Shown: positions 44,664-57,315 of the stretch, one piece after another
Position numbering within the stretch: the first letter of the stretch is position 1
Layout of the letters: each line of letters opens with the position of its first letter
Source of the DNA: Medicago truncatula
Taxonomy: Eukaryota > Streptophyta > Magnoliopsida > Fabales > Fabaceae
DNA: 64,000 nucleotides
NCBI RefSeq assembly: GCF_003473485.1
Contig: NC_053044.1
Coordinates: 51,996,091 to 52,060,090, forward strand
Reading direction: 5' to 3'
Position numbers and translations under genes: made by a program
Notes under the pieces: generated by a model
Databases searched by the model: none
The model's input: the letters and a program-made list of their open reading frames with translations, nothing else
Told to the model about the DNA's origin: nothing

Positions 44664-47600
44664 ATGGATTTATCAAACGACAACTTGGATTCATCAAACG
44701 ACAATGATGATCAAAATCAAACTAAAAATCTCAAGAGAAAATTCGATCACTTGTATGCAAAACCCAATGTTGAACAAGATTCTCCAGCTCAGGAAGAAAC
44801 CCTCATTGCCAACTTGGTTCCTAGAAGGTTTGCTTCTTTTTATCTCTCTTTCTTCAACAAACCCAATTCATCAATTTTATTTTTCTGCCCATTCATGAAA
44901 TTTGGCAAAAATTATCATAAAAATTGCGTTTTTGGGTTTCATGCAATTTTTGTAATTTTTTTCTTCAACAACCCAATTCATCAAATTTGTATTTTTTTTT
45001 TATGAAATTTGGCTAGACATATCATAAAGATTGTATTTTTGGGTTCATGCAATTTTGGATTTTCACTACAGGGATCAGTTGGAGGCATTTGAAGTTGCAA
45101 AAAAGAGGAACACAATTGCAATTATGGATACAGGTTCAGGAAAAACATTGATTGCTATACTTCTTATCAAAGAGACTGGTCAAGCTATTAGGTCCAGTGG
45201 TGTCAAAAAATTGATTGTTTTCTTAGCTCCCACTGTTCACCTTGTGAGTCAGGCATGTTGTTCTTAACTTTGTGTTTAATTCACTATTTTCCTATTTTTC
45301 AATTCACAAGTGTGATCTTTTTGGCGAATTAAGTTGTTGCTTTTGCATTCACATTGCAGCAATGCAAGAATATAAAGCTGAATACAGATTTACAAGTTGA
45401 GGAATACTATGGTTCTAAAGGAGTTGATACATGGAATTTGAAGAGCTGGCAGAAGGAAATTAGTGACAATGATGTATGTTTATCTTTTCCAGAAAATTAC
45501 TTTAGGCTTCTTTTGTTCATTGGTGATTTTACTTTCATGATTTGGAGTATTGATCGCTTTATAGGCCTCATAGACTTTTTAACTTTAGAGCTTATGATCA
45601 ATTTATTTTTGAATTATATCATCTGGCTTAATTAGGCTCTGTTTGAATAAACAACTTAATTAAGCTCTTATCATATAAGAGCTTACATATAAGTTATTTC
45701 TATAATAAAATATAAAATAAAGTCTTCAAATAAGCTATAAGTTGTTTTAATAAGCCATAACGGAGAGTTTGTGGAAATTAGCTGAAAACACTTTAAGAAC
45801 ATGTCATAAGTTGTTTATATAAGCTCTCTCAAGCAATCTCACAAATGTTTGTATAAGTAAATAAGTTCAAATAAGCCGATTCAAACAGGCCCTTATTTTT
45901 ATTCATTAATCATGGGACATAAAAAATAACATAGTTAAATACTTGTGGCCTTTTCCTTGGCACCATGATCTCCATGGCCATCCATCTTTACTCAAAATGG
46001 ATTTGCAAGCACAGTACTGTTATTCTCTGGGGGTGTCAGGGATCTGTGCACTGTCAGGAATCTGTATTTTGACTGGTTTTTTGTTCACCATTTTCTTTTG
46101 AAGTGTGAGATATTAGTCTGAAAAGTTACTTAATTTGATTAATAGCTTAAATTTTTTATTGTTCTGATTTGCGACTCATGAATCTTGCTTATAAACTTGA
46201 ATATCATTGACTTGGAGTAATTAGAATAATATCTTTCATTCTTTCTATCATATAGGTAATGGTTATGACACCTCAGATTCTTTTGGATGCCTTCAGAAAA
46301 GCATTCCTGAGTATAGAAATGATATGCTTGATGGTTATTGATGAGTGTCATTGGGCATCAGGCAACCATCCCTATGCAAAAATAATGGCGGTGAGTGCTA
46401 GAAAACAAATTTTTCTTTTATTTTATTGATTGATCATACATGATTTCTTGTCTTTCCATTAATTTTATTTTGTATTAGGGTCTGTTTGGTTAGAGGGTAT
46501 TAGAGATATAGACCAAGCTGTCTTAATATTGTTAAGTATCTCTGTTAGTAGAACTTAAGCCAGTATCAATTAGACTTAAGCTAGCATTAGTGAACTGTGT
46601 ACAGCTTGCAAATCTGTATCCTATATATACTAGCGAACCTTGTGTAAGCAACACAATTGAGAAATACAAAACAATTACAGATTCAGTAACAATCTATACT
46701 CTCTCTCATCTTTCACTATGCTCAAGCTTCATCCACATTCATCAATGGTGGATTTCTAACAGTGGGAAAGGGAGAGAATAAATTATTTTAAACTTTCATT
46801 GTTTTGTTCATTTTTTTGGAGGGAATGGGGGATTTTAAACTTTTACTACTTCATTAAATTTTGGACTTAAAAATATATTTTTTTATTTAATGTGACCTTA
46901 TATTACGATGGTGAAAATATCTTTTTATTTAATGTGACCTTAAATATTACGATGGTGAAAAGTAAATTTACATTTCCCCTTCATTAAAATCTCTCCTCTC
47001 CCATTGTCGAACCAAATACATATGTAAAATCGCTCCCTTCCCGTCCATTAAAATCTCTCCTTTCTCCCACTTCAGTTGAACTAGACAGAACTTTAGAGAA
47101 TAAACTTTGATATGATTAATGTCTTCTGCTGCTGTAGGAGTTTTATCACCAAGCTAATGAAAAGCCAAAGATTTTCGGGATGACAGCATCACCAGTTGGT
47201 AAAAGAGGTAATGTTTATGTTCCAACTTTAAGAAATAACTAGAGTTTTAAAGAGGATTTATTTCTCACTTCGTAAGCTTTCTATTTTGCATTCACATTTT
47301 GAAATATTCTTTTGAAGTTATTTATCATTTGGTTATCGAAACATATCATGTGATGCAATGCAAATCATGATCATAAAAAGGCACCAGACATGAGATACTT
47401 TAAAGCATATATTAATCTGGTAAATGGCAAAATTTTAACCATTGCTGCAGTTTCAGTGAATTTATAAATCGTGGTTATGCAATTTGTTTTTACTTCAATT
47501 GTGGCCATCAAGCTTTGTTTCTTTTCATTTTAAATCTTTCCAGCAAATGTACTTTTCAAGTAATTTTAAACCACTATTTATCCCATTTCGCCCTACGTTC

Positions 47601-50600
47601 TGATGAAGCTCTTTTTTCTTTGAACAATGTTTTTTAATCATTGCTTCCTCTCTTACTTGAAGGATTAATACTTGTTTCTATTCATAATTCTACTGTCACT
47701 CAGTCTAGATTGTGAGTATAAAAAAGTACTATATTTATTATTTTTTCATTGTGCCATGAATTAGGTGTTTCTTCTACTTTGGTTTGTGAGGGTCAGATAT
47801 CAGACCTTGAAAACATCTTGGATTCTCGGGTGATTTTGATTTCTTAAGCGTGACTCAAATTAATTTTCCAACAATGCACATTCGAGATTATGTTTAGCTA
47901 AAGAAGGTAAATGGTTTTGTTTGTGTAGAGTTACGTTGTTAAAGATCGGACGGAGATGGATGTATATATCCCATCTGCAAAAGAGAGTTGTAGATTCTAT
48001 GACCCGGCACGGTTTCATGCTTTGAGTTTGAAGCCAAAAATTGAAGCCTCGTGGTCGAAGGTATTTGTGGGTTCCACGTATATGGCCATGTACAAGATAT
48101 ACTATTTTATAACCCTTTCTTACTCATTATCTTCTTACAATAAAGGATACTGATGAAAATTAATATGTTTGGACAGTGTGATGTGTTGTTGTCAGAATTT
48201 CAAAGTGATTATAAGGATATGGACCAAAAATTTAAGGCATTGCATCAGCGGATGTCCAATGAGCTTGCCAAAATTTTATATTGCCTTGAAGATCTTGGAC
48301 TGTTGTGTGCTTATGAGGTACTCATCAACTTTGTGACATTATGGAAAAAAAGGTGCAATAAAAAGAAAATGAAAAATCTGTTCTATTTTTGTTGTTTATA
48401 ATGGAAGTTTAAAGCTTATCTAACATATGTTCTTAATGAAGGGCTATTTCTGTGTTAATGAGTTACTTATGTTTTGTAAATTAAGCAAAAACTATGGAAG
48501 TGTTCATTTTTTCCTTTTAAGATAATGTTATATTATGTTTAACTATTTCACAGCTTCTGTTATATCAGTCGGAAAATATCAAATTTTTCCCACTTGGAAG
48601 CCTTTTGATAATATGTGGAATAATTGTTTCTTTGTTTTGTTACTAAAATTATTAACATTTTTTCTATCAATCTGGCAATGCACACATAGATATATGAATT
48701 AACCCTTCATATTGACACACGGTTTCATATTACTTTCTGATCAATCTGATAAGGTACAAATAGATATTTGAGTAATGTGTTGTGATTTAAACTAAAAAAT
48801 TCTCTATCAATCTGGAGAAGAAGCGATCAGTGAACAGAGAGAGACTAGTGAATGTGTTTTTGGAAAGAATCTCAAATCAAGATTTAAGCAAATAAATGAT
48901 ATAGTTTTCCTAGAATGGAACAAAATCAATGGTTGAATGAGTAAATGCAGTCCTTTGGATCAAACAATTGAATGGATGAGATTTGGTGTCAAAGTTAAAT
49001 TTGACACCTGGTGGAGTGTGTAGAAGTGGAAATCGAAAAGCTTCCTGATTTTTTATTATCTTTACTAATAATGTGTTTTTGTTTGTGCAGGCAGCTAAAA
49101 TCTGTCAACAGAAATTCTCCAAAATTCATGGAGAGTGTGAAGTTTACAGAAAAGCCAATCTTCAGTGTGTAACTATCATTGAAGAAGTAATCAAAATAAT
49201 TGAAGAATCCCTCCATCTTGGTACGCATATAGATTTTTTCCTCCTTTTTGGACTTTTGAATCTTTACACTTATTTATTTGAGATTGCAAGTATCTATGTC
49301 TGATTAACACACGCAATCTAGTGCCTTTCATTATTCTATTTTATTTGGCGCTAGTGTATTTTATGAAATTCTTGTGATTTTTTTTTTTTTTTTTTTATCA
49401 TATAGCAAGATTTTTGATTGATGTGTTAATACATCAACAAAAGCAATCTGGTTTCTAATAGATGTTCCTATGTACAGTATTTGTGTTTCTGACTTGGTTC
49501 ATAATATGAAAAAACGACAATAAAATGTCCTTTTAAATGGCTTGCTTATTCTTTGACTATTATTTTTGCAGCCGATGAAATGATTTTGGATGTTGAATTT
49601 GATTGTTCAAAGGCAGTAGGCATGGGATACATTTCACCAAAATTACTAGAACTTATTAAACTCTTCGAAACATTTGGGTATGCAACTATGAATTCACTTT
49701 AAAATTGTACTCCCTCTGGTCCTATGTACAAGAAGAAAAACCAAAAATCAAGATCAAGGAGACTCATTAAATGTGGTCATTTTATAAGGTTTTTACTAAA
49801 GTAACCTTGGCGTTAAACGTTTTCACACGCACTAATATAGGTATTAATTGTATTTCAATTAATGAATATAAAAGGGTGCAAAAGTCATTTAAGTAATTAA
49901 TTCACCTTAAAAGTTGCAATTTTTTCTTAAAATTCTTCAGAAAGTTTCTTCTGTAAGGGACCAGTGGGAGTATTCTGCAACATAACAAACTCATAATCTA
50001 TAATTCTGTGTTTGTCTGCAGAGAACCTAGTCAGTTATTGTGCCTCATCTTTGTTGAAAGAATCATTACAGCAAAGGTGATTGAAAGATTTGTGAAAAAA
50101 GTTTCCCAGATATCTCATCTCACAGTTGCCTATGTAACTGGAAGCAATACATCAGCTGATGCATTGGCTCGTAAGAGGCAGAAAGAGATATTGGATTCTT
50201 TCCGATCCGGAAAGGTATGTACTCCCTCTGGTCCTATACATAAGAAACAAGTGACTTTTTAGATACATTGAATAATTGATGTATCGGGTCTAGAATATAG
50301 ACCAAATACATAAATTATTCAATGAATCTAAAAAATTACTTGTTTCTTGTATATAGGACCGGAGGGAGTATTTGGTATCATACAAGAAGATTTTATTTTA
50401 TTTTAAAAAAAATAAAATTGGTCGGCATAAAAAAATCTCATAATAGATTCTTAATGCTTTATTATTTAGGTCAATCTTCTATTTACTACTGATGTACTTG
50501 AGGAAGGAATTCACGTGCCAAACTGCTCGTGTGTGATACGTTTTGACCTCCCCACGACAGTTTGTAGTTATATCCAATCTCGTGGAAGATCTAGACGTGC

Positions 50601-53600
50601 TAACTCCCAATTTATTTTGATGTTGGAGAGGTGATTATTCTCATTCCTAGCATTAAATAAATTTTTACAACCAGTTTAGAGCCTGTTTGATGCCGGAGAT
50701 TTCTTTTCTCCCCCGAATATTCTTAGTGAATATCCTCGAACCACACAAGCTCACACACACATACACACAAATTAATTAACGATTGACTTATATCTACAGG
50801 GGAAATTTGAAGCAAAGAAATCAGCTTTTTGACATAATCAGGAGCGAGCGTTCCATGAATGATGCAGCTGTTAGTAAAGACCATGAATCTAATTTAAGGG
50901 CGTTTACTGTAAGGAAAACAGAATCATACTGTGTGGATTCTACCGGAGCATCAGTCACTTTAGACTCCAGTGTCAGTCTTATAAATCAATATTGCGAAAA
51001 GCTCCCACGAGACAAGTAAGAGTAGATCCTATTATGCCTGTGTACTTTTTTTTCTAACTTGTTGAAGCATAGTGTTTTCAAACAACCTATTCATGCAATT
51101 TGAATTGTATTCTATGACGTAGGTACTCCTCTGCAAAGCCCAATTTTGTATCGCTGCCTATGGAGGGAGGAGGGCACGTGTGTAAATTAATATTACCACC
51201 TAATGCAGCTTTCCAAACACTAGTTGGTCCTTCAGGAAAAGATGTTCGACAGGCAAAGACTCTTGTATGTTTAGAAGCTTGTAAGAAGCTGCATCAAATG
51301 GGTGCCTTAAATGACCATCTTGTTCCATTCGTTGAAGATCCTTTAGAAGCAGACAATATTATAAAAAACAAGGAATCAAGTGCAGCTGCAGCTGCAGGTG
51401 CAGGTATAAATGTTTTTCTGATTGAATTCATTCTTGCTCACCATATTTTTTATTATAGGGACCTGCAAATGTTTGTTTATGTCATCCAAAGTATTCGGCT
51501 ACTCATGCTGGCGCTGTTAATTTTGCTTTGCTTTTCACATTTTAAGGGACCACGAAAAGAAAGGAGTTACACGGCACAGCCAGTGTTCGAGCATTATGTG
51601 GTTCATGGGGAGACAAACCTGATGGAGCCAAATTTCATGCTTATAAATTTGAATTCAAATGTAATATTGTTTCTGAAATTTATTCTGGATTCGTTCTTCT
51701 GGTCGAGTCAAAGCTTGACGATGATGTGGGAAATATAGAATTAGATTTGTATTTAATCTCAAAGATGGTGAAGACTTCTGTCATTTCATGTGGCCAAGTT
51801 GATTTGGATGCTGAACAGGTACTAGAATAAATAAATTTAAGGTTTGATCTGAAATATTATAGAGCATTAATGTGATTTGTTGTGAAGGTTAAGTTGATGT
51901 TTTATCGTTGGTTCTCTTCTAGGTGACAAAAGCAAAAGGCTTCCATGAGCTTTTTTTCAATGGTTTATTCGGGAGATTGATTCGTAAGTCCACAACAGTC
52001 CAAGGGGAAAGGGAATTTTTACTGCAGAAAGACTCGGAACTATTGTGGAGTCCAAAAAACTCGTATTTGCTTCTACCACTTGAGAAGTCAAATGATATAT
52101 GTATCAGATCTTTGCAAATACATTGGTCTGCAATCAATTCTTGTGCTTCTGCTATTGAATTTGTGAGGCAGAGATTTTCGTTGGTTACGGAAGTTTCTGA
52201 TGATAACAGCAAAATCATATCACCACCTTGTGATACCGATAACAGCAAAATCATATCACCACCTTGTGATACCGATAACAGAAAAATCATATCACCACCT
52301 TGTGATACCCGTTCATCATCGGATATGGAATGTGAAAGCACAAACATGTTTCACTTTGCTAATTGTGTTGTTGATGTTAGTAGTGTGAAAGATAATGTAG
52401 CTTTGGCTATTCATACTGGAAAGGTATATTGTATCATTGATGTAGTTGATAACTCATCCGCTGAAAGTCCTTTTGACGGAAATAGTGACAAGTCTGGAGC
52501 AGAAGACAAGATGACGTTTACACAATATTTCCAGAAAAGGTACAGAATTTGTTTTATCCCACCTTCCATTGTTTTCTCTCTCTCACTTTTACTTCCCTGA
52601 CATTCCTAAATGATGAATATAGTTGACTGAACAACTCATGTTGACCAGGTATGGAATCACACTAAGACATCCAGAACAGCCTTTGTTAAGGTTGAAGCAA
52701 GGTCATAATGCGCACAATCTTTTTTTGAACCTTCCCGAGGAAGGTTGGTTTTTCCTAACTGTTTTCAATCTTATGGCACATTTCCCTCTCCCTTGAACTT
52801 GTCATTGGATTATATTTTAACTACTGACGATTCAAAAACACCGACACCAACAAGCTGTAATCAGTAGCGACCCACCTAAAGCCGACAATGTAGAAAAGAT
52901 ATCACACACAAGCTCTTTTTTTAACTCAAGATATTAACTTGACAAATATAATATTCCATTGATTATGATATTTTCTTTGAGTTTGGCAGATGGTGGGGAC
53001 AAGTCATCACAAGTTGGCCCGGTAGCCCCAAAAGTTCCTGTACATGTTCACATTCCATCGGAGCTTCTTTGCCTTCTTGATGTTAAAAGAGATGTGTACA
53101 AGTCAATGTACTTGCTACCATCTCTTATGTACCGTATTGAATCTTTGATGTTATCCAGTCAGCTTAGAGCAGAGATAAATGGTCACACAGACAATTTCAA
53201 GATACCTAGCTCTCTGGTTTGTCTGATACAATCTGATTTTGTGGAAAAGATACACATTCATGTGCTTTTATTATGATAATCTTATTTGTCTCTTCTTTTT
53301 GTCTGTTAGGTTCTTGAAGCACTTACAACTTTAAGATGCTGTGAAAAGTTTTCTATGGAACGTCTTGAGTTGCTAGGAGATTCTGTTTTGAAATATGCGG
53401 TGAGCTGTCATCTCTATCTTAAATATCCTAAGAAACATGAAGGGCACTTATCGTCCTTGAGACAATGGGCTGTTCGTAATTCAACCCTACACAAGCTGGG
53501 AACAGATCACAACTTACAGGTATTCTTAACTACAGTTATTATTTATTATTTTGTCACCGGCTTAAAACTTAAATTGTCAGTAAAAATTCTGTCCATTTTT

Positions 53601-56600
53601 TTTCTATTGTATTTTGTTGTGTGTGTGTTGTTTCTGCTGCATTTTATTGTGAGAAAGCCCAAAAGGACTTAATATGTGGATAAAGCTCAAATCTATTATT
53701 ATCCGGTGCCAATAATCAATTGACTCTACTGAAGTTGAAGGATCAATTGATGAAGATTCGATAGCCTTTGGGAAAAAAATATTAAGTAATTCATTAGGTG
53801 CAGGCACCAGAATGTTTTGTTTCTAACTGTAAAATTCTGTAAAGCTCTGTGTAAATTGTGTGTCTATAATGAGATCACACCCTTCTATTTATAATGGTTA
53901 TACAATAAATACTTTGAATGCTTATTTATTGAGCAGCACTAACCAAGGAAGTTTTATACTCTAGGAGTAATAACAATCAATCTAGGAAGTTATAAAATTA
54001 AAGGAATATCTAAAAATTCTTAATTTTAACACTAACAAATATGAATCAACTCATTGCATATTACCTTGTCATGTTCTCTGACAGGGATATATCCGAGACT
54101 CTGCATTTGAACCGCGTCGTTGGATTGCTCCTGGACAAGACTGTATACACACTGTTCCTTGTGATTGTGGGTTGGAAACCTTAGAAGTGCCTTTAGATGT
54201 AAAGTTCCACACTGAAGATCCAAAAGTTGTGGTTGGAAAGTTGTGTGATAGGGGTCATCGCTGGATGTGCTCGAAGACTATTGCTGATTGTGTTGAAGCT
54301 CTGATAGGAGCATACTATGTAGGTGGTGGATTGATTGCTTCACTTCACATGATGAAATGGCTTGGGATTGATTCCGGACTTGAACCGTCAATGGTTGATA
54401 AAGCCATTACTGCTGCGTCTCTCCACACATATACGCCAAAAGTAAATGAGATTGCCAGCCTTGAGGCGAAAATTGGATACGAATTTTCAGTCAAGGGACT
54501 CTTAGTGGAGGCAACCACACATTTGTCTGAGTCAGAACATGGAACTGGCTGCTGCTATGAGGTAATTGTTATGTTTCATATATTTAGAGTTATTTATGAT
54601 CTGTTTGGATTGGCTTATTGAGTTTATCTACTGGCATAATGAGACAGTTTGAGAGAGCTTATGGAACAACTTATGTCCATATGCTGTTTTCAGCTTATTT
54701 CCATGAACTCTCCAGCATAACTTACAACAAACTATTATGGCTTATATGAAAACCATTTGACTTAATTTATCTTTTGTTATAGAAATAGTTTAAACATAAG
54801 CACTTACATAATAAGTGATTGTGCTATAAGCGCTTAATTAAGCTGTAAAGGTCCATTTGGATTGGCTTATTTTTGAGCTTACGAAAAATAGTGTTTGCAA
54901 ATAAATAAGCTTTTATGTTAATTCATTAAGTTCTCACTGACGAAAATTGTATCTTCATAAGTTGTTTTTTCATACACTACCTCGACAAACTTATGAATAA
55001 TTTATAAAAGTTTATGTATTTGCATAGGCTAAAAAATAAGCCAATCCAAACGGGCCCTAAATAGAGTCTTGTTGAAATTATAACTTCTGAAAAATTCTTA
55101 TTTCTTTTTATTATGCATCTATATCTTATTGATTTTCTGGCAGAGGCTTGAATTCCTTGGTGACTCAGTATTGGACCTGCTCATCACATGGCATCTATTT
55201 CAGAGTCATACCGAAATTGATCCGGGAGAGTTGACTGACTTGCGTTCTGCTTCTGTGAATAATGAAAATTTTGCTCAAGCTGCTGTTAGACGAAACCTTC
55301 ACCAGCACCTTCTGCATAGCTCGGGATTATTACAAAGCCAGATATTAGAATATGCGAAAGTTATTTCTGAACCAGAAGACAATGCCGTACCACTCCAAGG
55401 GATTAAAGCTCCTAAGGTTAGTTATGGTTATCATTAAGGTTATTTACAGCATAGAGTTACTTATATTCTTGTTGTTAGAATTTCTTTCACGTTAACTACC
55501 TAAAAAAAAGAATTTCTCTCATGTTATGTATAGAATCGTTTAAAATATAAATTTGTTTTGGTTTGATTCAGAAATCAATAGAACTATGCATCCGCCACTA
55601 CCTATGATATTTATTTTTATTTGAGTGTTTCTACTTTACAAAACAATTAAACATAACAATTGACGGTTATCAGAAGAGTTTTTCTATTCACACCCTATAT
55701 ATTTCTGATTTGAATCATTTCAGTTTAATGGTTTTACTTATTACTATTACTTGTAATAGATAGATAGATAAAATAGGCAAATTATTGAAAGCAGAATTGT
55801 TATTCAAATAATTAAAACCGCAATTAACGGCTTGTTTGTTTAAGATGAAAAAAAAATTATATGTAAACTAATCTTAAAATATGTGTTTCTATACAAATAC
55901 TAGAACTTCTTTTTTTCAAGCTGTGCCATTTTTTTTATTTTTTTTCAATAACAGGCACTTGGAGATCTAGTAGAGAGTATTGCTGGGGCTATACTAATTG
56001 ATACCAAGCTTGACCTAGATCAAGTGTGGAAGGTTTTCAATCCTCTGCTATCTCCAATTGTTACTCCTGAAAAACTTGAACTGCCTCCATTGCGTGAATT
56101 AATGCAATTATCCGACTCTCTTGGATATTTTGTAAAAGTAAAAGTAAGTCATGATAAGAAGGGAACCATGGAGCATGTTGAGATCCGTGTACAGTTGCCA
56201 AATGAACGATTGGTTCGAGAGGGAAAGGGACCAAATAAAAAATCTGCGAAAGGAGACGCTGCTTTTCAGTTGTTGAAGGATCTTGAGGTTTGTTGTCCTC
56301 TTCTGAATGAATTCTGGACCTAGTTCGTTTTTTTTTTTTGTTGCATGCTACTGCTATCTTTGTTAATATTTATGTTTCATTGTCCATTTGGTTTATACCT
56401 GTGAATGATGCTACAGAAAAGGGGAATTTCATATAGCTCGTCCAAGGGAAAAAAAGTAATGGATTACACTATTCCCGCTTGTCAAATTGAAGACCAACCC
56501 CCAAAGCCAGTAGCAATTAAAAAGCCCAAATTGGACAAAACTAACTCAGCTGCAGATGAATCTACTGGTGATCTGAAGGATGTTTCCAGTAAAGCCTCTG

Positions 56601-57315
56601 ATACTAGCGGTTCTATTCCAGGTTCGCACCGACAATTTCGTTCTGAGTTTGATAGCAAGTCTTGTCTTCCGAATGAAACAAAATCCACATCTGTAGAAAT
56701 TTTCACTTGTACTTTCTTGTAGCATGATTTAATGCTTAGGTCAATCGATATGCATTCATATTCTTATATTATTTAGATTAACTTCATTGTTGGCTTCATG
56801 TTGTACAGTTGTTTCATCAATCAAAATGAATAAAAAGGGAGGACCTCGGAGCGAACTGTATGAAGTGTGCAAGAAAAAGTTATGGCCATTGCCTTCCTTT
56901 GATTCAACAGAATATAAAGACAGGTGAATCCACTAACACATTTGTACCAAGACTAGTATTTAAATATTACTACATGTCACATTTTGTGGTGCTAAAAAAT
57001 ATAAATGTGAATCTGACGAGTATCGTTTGTAACAGAACTCTATTTGAATCGTGTAAAGGGCTGGAAGGAAGCAAAGGATTGAACTGTTTTGTGTCAAAAA
57101 TAACTTTGGGCATACCAGGTTATGGTGATATAAAATGCCAAGGAGAAGCTAGAAGTGATAAGAAGAGCTCATATGACTCTGCTGCAGTCCAAGCGCTTTA
57201 TGAGTTACAACGGCTTGGAAAAATTATGATTAAGATTGATGATGGCGATGTAGAATGCCAAGGAGAAGCCACAAGTGGTATAAAGAGCTCACTTGACTCT
57301 GCTGCAGTCCAATAA
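44664..57315 (+). CDS. DCL3: DICER-LIKE 3 (24-nt siRNA-producing RNase III)
   Basis: Nuclear Dicer that cuts RDR2-made dsRNA into 24-nt siRNAs for RNA-directed DNA methylation. I joined 25 exons in one frame (1730 aa): 44664-44827, 45072-45252, 45360-45473, 46256-46390, 47138-47207, 47765-47829, 47929-48060, 48177-48317, 49091-49220, 49572-49677, 50022-50214, 50470-50630, 50800-51015, 51123-51403, 51547-51818, 51923-52539, 52649-52743, 52990-53216, 53310-53519, 54085-54561, 55144-55416, 55955-56287, 56417-56621, 56809-56923, 57036-57315. Visible domains: Walker A DTGSGKT (74-80), DECH (182-185), QSRGRSRR (513-520), DUF283 (about 570-670), PAZ (about 920-1040), RNase IIIa ERLELLGDS (1117-1125) with D1238/E1241, RNase IIIb with D1336 and D1424/E1427, dsRBD1 (1464-1531) and a second dsRBD-like end. 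[12 protein letters not shown] and TTKRKELHG indicate DCL3, not DCL2 or DCL4. All catalytic residues are present. Confidence 0.95.
45253..45359 (+). other. DCL3: Probable GC-AG intron of DCL3 (intron 2)
   Basis: The exon ends LVSQ at CAG|GCATGT, and the next exon opens after TTGCAG with CAATGCAAG (QCKN). Joining them preserves the LV.QQC motif of DCL3. A GT alternative (CTT|GTGAGT) lies exactly 9 bases upstream and would drop only Val-Ser-Gln in frame. GC donors normally need a strong CAG|GC context, as here. Confidence 0.7.
45635..45892. mobile_element. Tourist-like MITE in DCL3 intron 3
   Basis: The ends are GGCTCTGTTTGAATAAACAA and, in reverse complement, GGGCCTGTTTGAATCGGCTT. TTA duplications flank it on both sides (45632-45634, 45893-45895). 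Its AAGCTTA-rich interior is like the elements at 11011 and 54849. The superfamily is inferred from the TSD. Confidence 0.75.
46543..46761 (+). mobile_element. Possible solo LTR (Copia-type) in DCL3 intron 4
   Basis: It begins TGTTAG and ends CTAACA, with a TATA-like CCTATATATAC and downstream 'AACACAATTGAGAAATACAA' as in small Copia/TRIM LTRs. No 5-bp target duplication was found, so this stays tentative. Confidence 0.4.
49710..49971. mobile_element. Stowaway-like MITE in DCL3 intron 10
   Basis: TA-flanked on both sides. It starts CTCCCTCTGGTCC and ends GGGACCAGTGGGAG. The interior is AT-rich and non-coding. Confidence 0.7.
50222..50368. mobile_element. Stowaway-like hairpin MITE in DCL3 intron 11
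   Basis: TA on both sides (50220-50221, 50369-50370). The arms CTCCCTCTGGTCCTATACAT and, in reverse complement, CTCCCTCCGGTCCTATATAC continue through AAGAAACAAGT and TAGATTCATTGAATAATT pairing, so nearly the whole 147 bases fold back. It begins 7 bases after the 5' splice site at 50214/50215. Confidence 0.85.
52202..52309 (+). repeat. DCL3: In-frame 36-nt triplication in DCL3 exon 16
   Basis: Three head-to-tail 36-base units (52202-52237, 52238-52273, 52274-52309). The first two are identical and the third differs by a single C-to-A change. They encode [24 protein letters not shown] and [12 protein letters not shown] (residues about 881-916), in the linker just before the PAZ domain. The reverse-strand frame across it is a shadow. 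Confidence 0.97.
53650..54037 (-). mobile_element. LTR-like insertion in DCL3 intron 19
   Basis: Read on the minus strand it opens TGTTAGTGTTAAAATT, has a clear promoter-like TTATAAATAGAAGGGTG in the middle and continues to GGTGCCTGCACC. This resembles the LTR of a Copia-type element (TG start, TATA box). The far boundary is approximate and no target duplication was found. Confidence 0.45.
54598..55057. mobile_element. Tandem pair of Tourist-like MITEs in DCL3 intron 20
   Basis: The right copy (54849-55057) has ends AGGTCCATTTGGATTGGCTT and, in reverse complement, GGGCCCGTTTGGATTGGCTT. TAA duplications lie on both sides (54846-54848, 55058-55060). The left part starts CTGTTTGGATTGGCTTATTG and seems to be an older related copy whose right end is lost at the junction. 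Confidence 0.65.
55676..55707. repeat. Fragment of a Mutator-like end in DCL3 intron 21
   Basis: GAGTTTTTCTATTCACACCC and the following CTATATATTTCTG match the right end (in reverse complement) of the element at 41913-42691. No partner end is present, so this is a solo remnant. Confidence 0.6.
57127..57312 (+). repeat. DCL3: Partial duplication at the DCL3 C-terminus
   Basis: 57127-57192 ([19 protein letters not shown]) and 57247-57312 ([19 protein letters not shown]) are 120 bases apart, in frame, and clearly duplicated at DNA level (e.g. GACTCTGCTGCAGTCCAA in both). The second copy is followed directly by TAA. The duplicated part is the last strand/helix of a dsRBD-like fold, so the second copy has no complete domain around it. 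Confidence 0.9.

Noticed and set aside
51919..52347. 142-residue minus-strand frame with a repeated SQGGDMI motif
   Set aside because: It is the antisense shadow of the DCL3 exon 16 triplication; the plus frame is conserved and splices correctly.
44664..57315. Assignment as DCL2 or DCL4
   Set aside because: The helicase block ([22 protein letters not shown]), TTKRKELHG and the RNase IIIb region read as DCL3, with both RNase III domains and C-terminal dsRBDs arranged as in DCL3.
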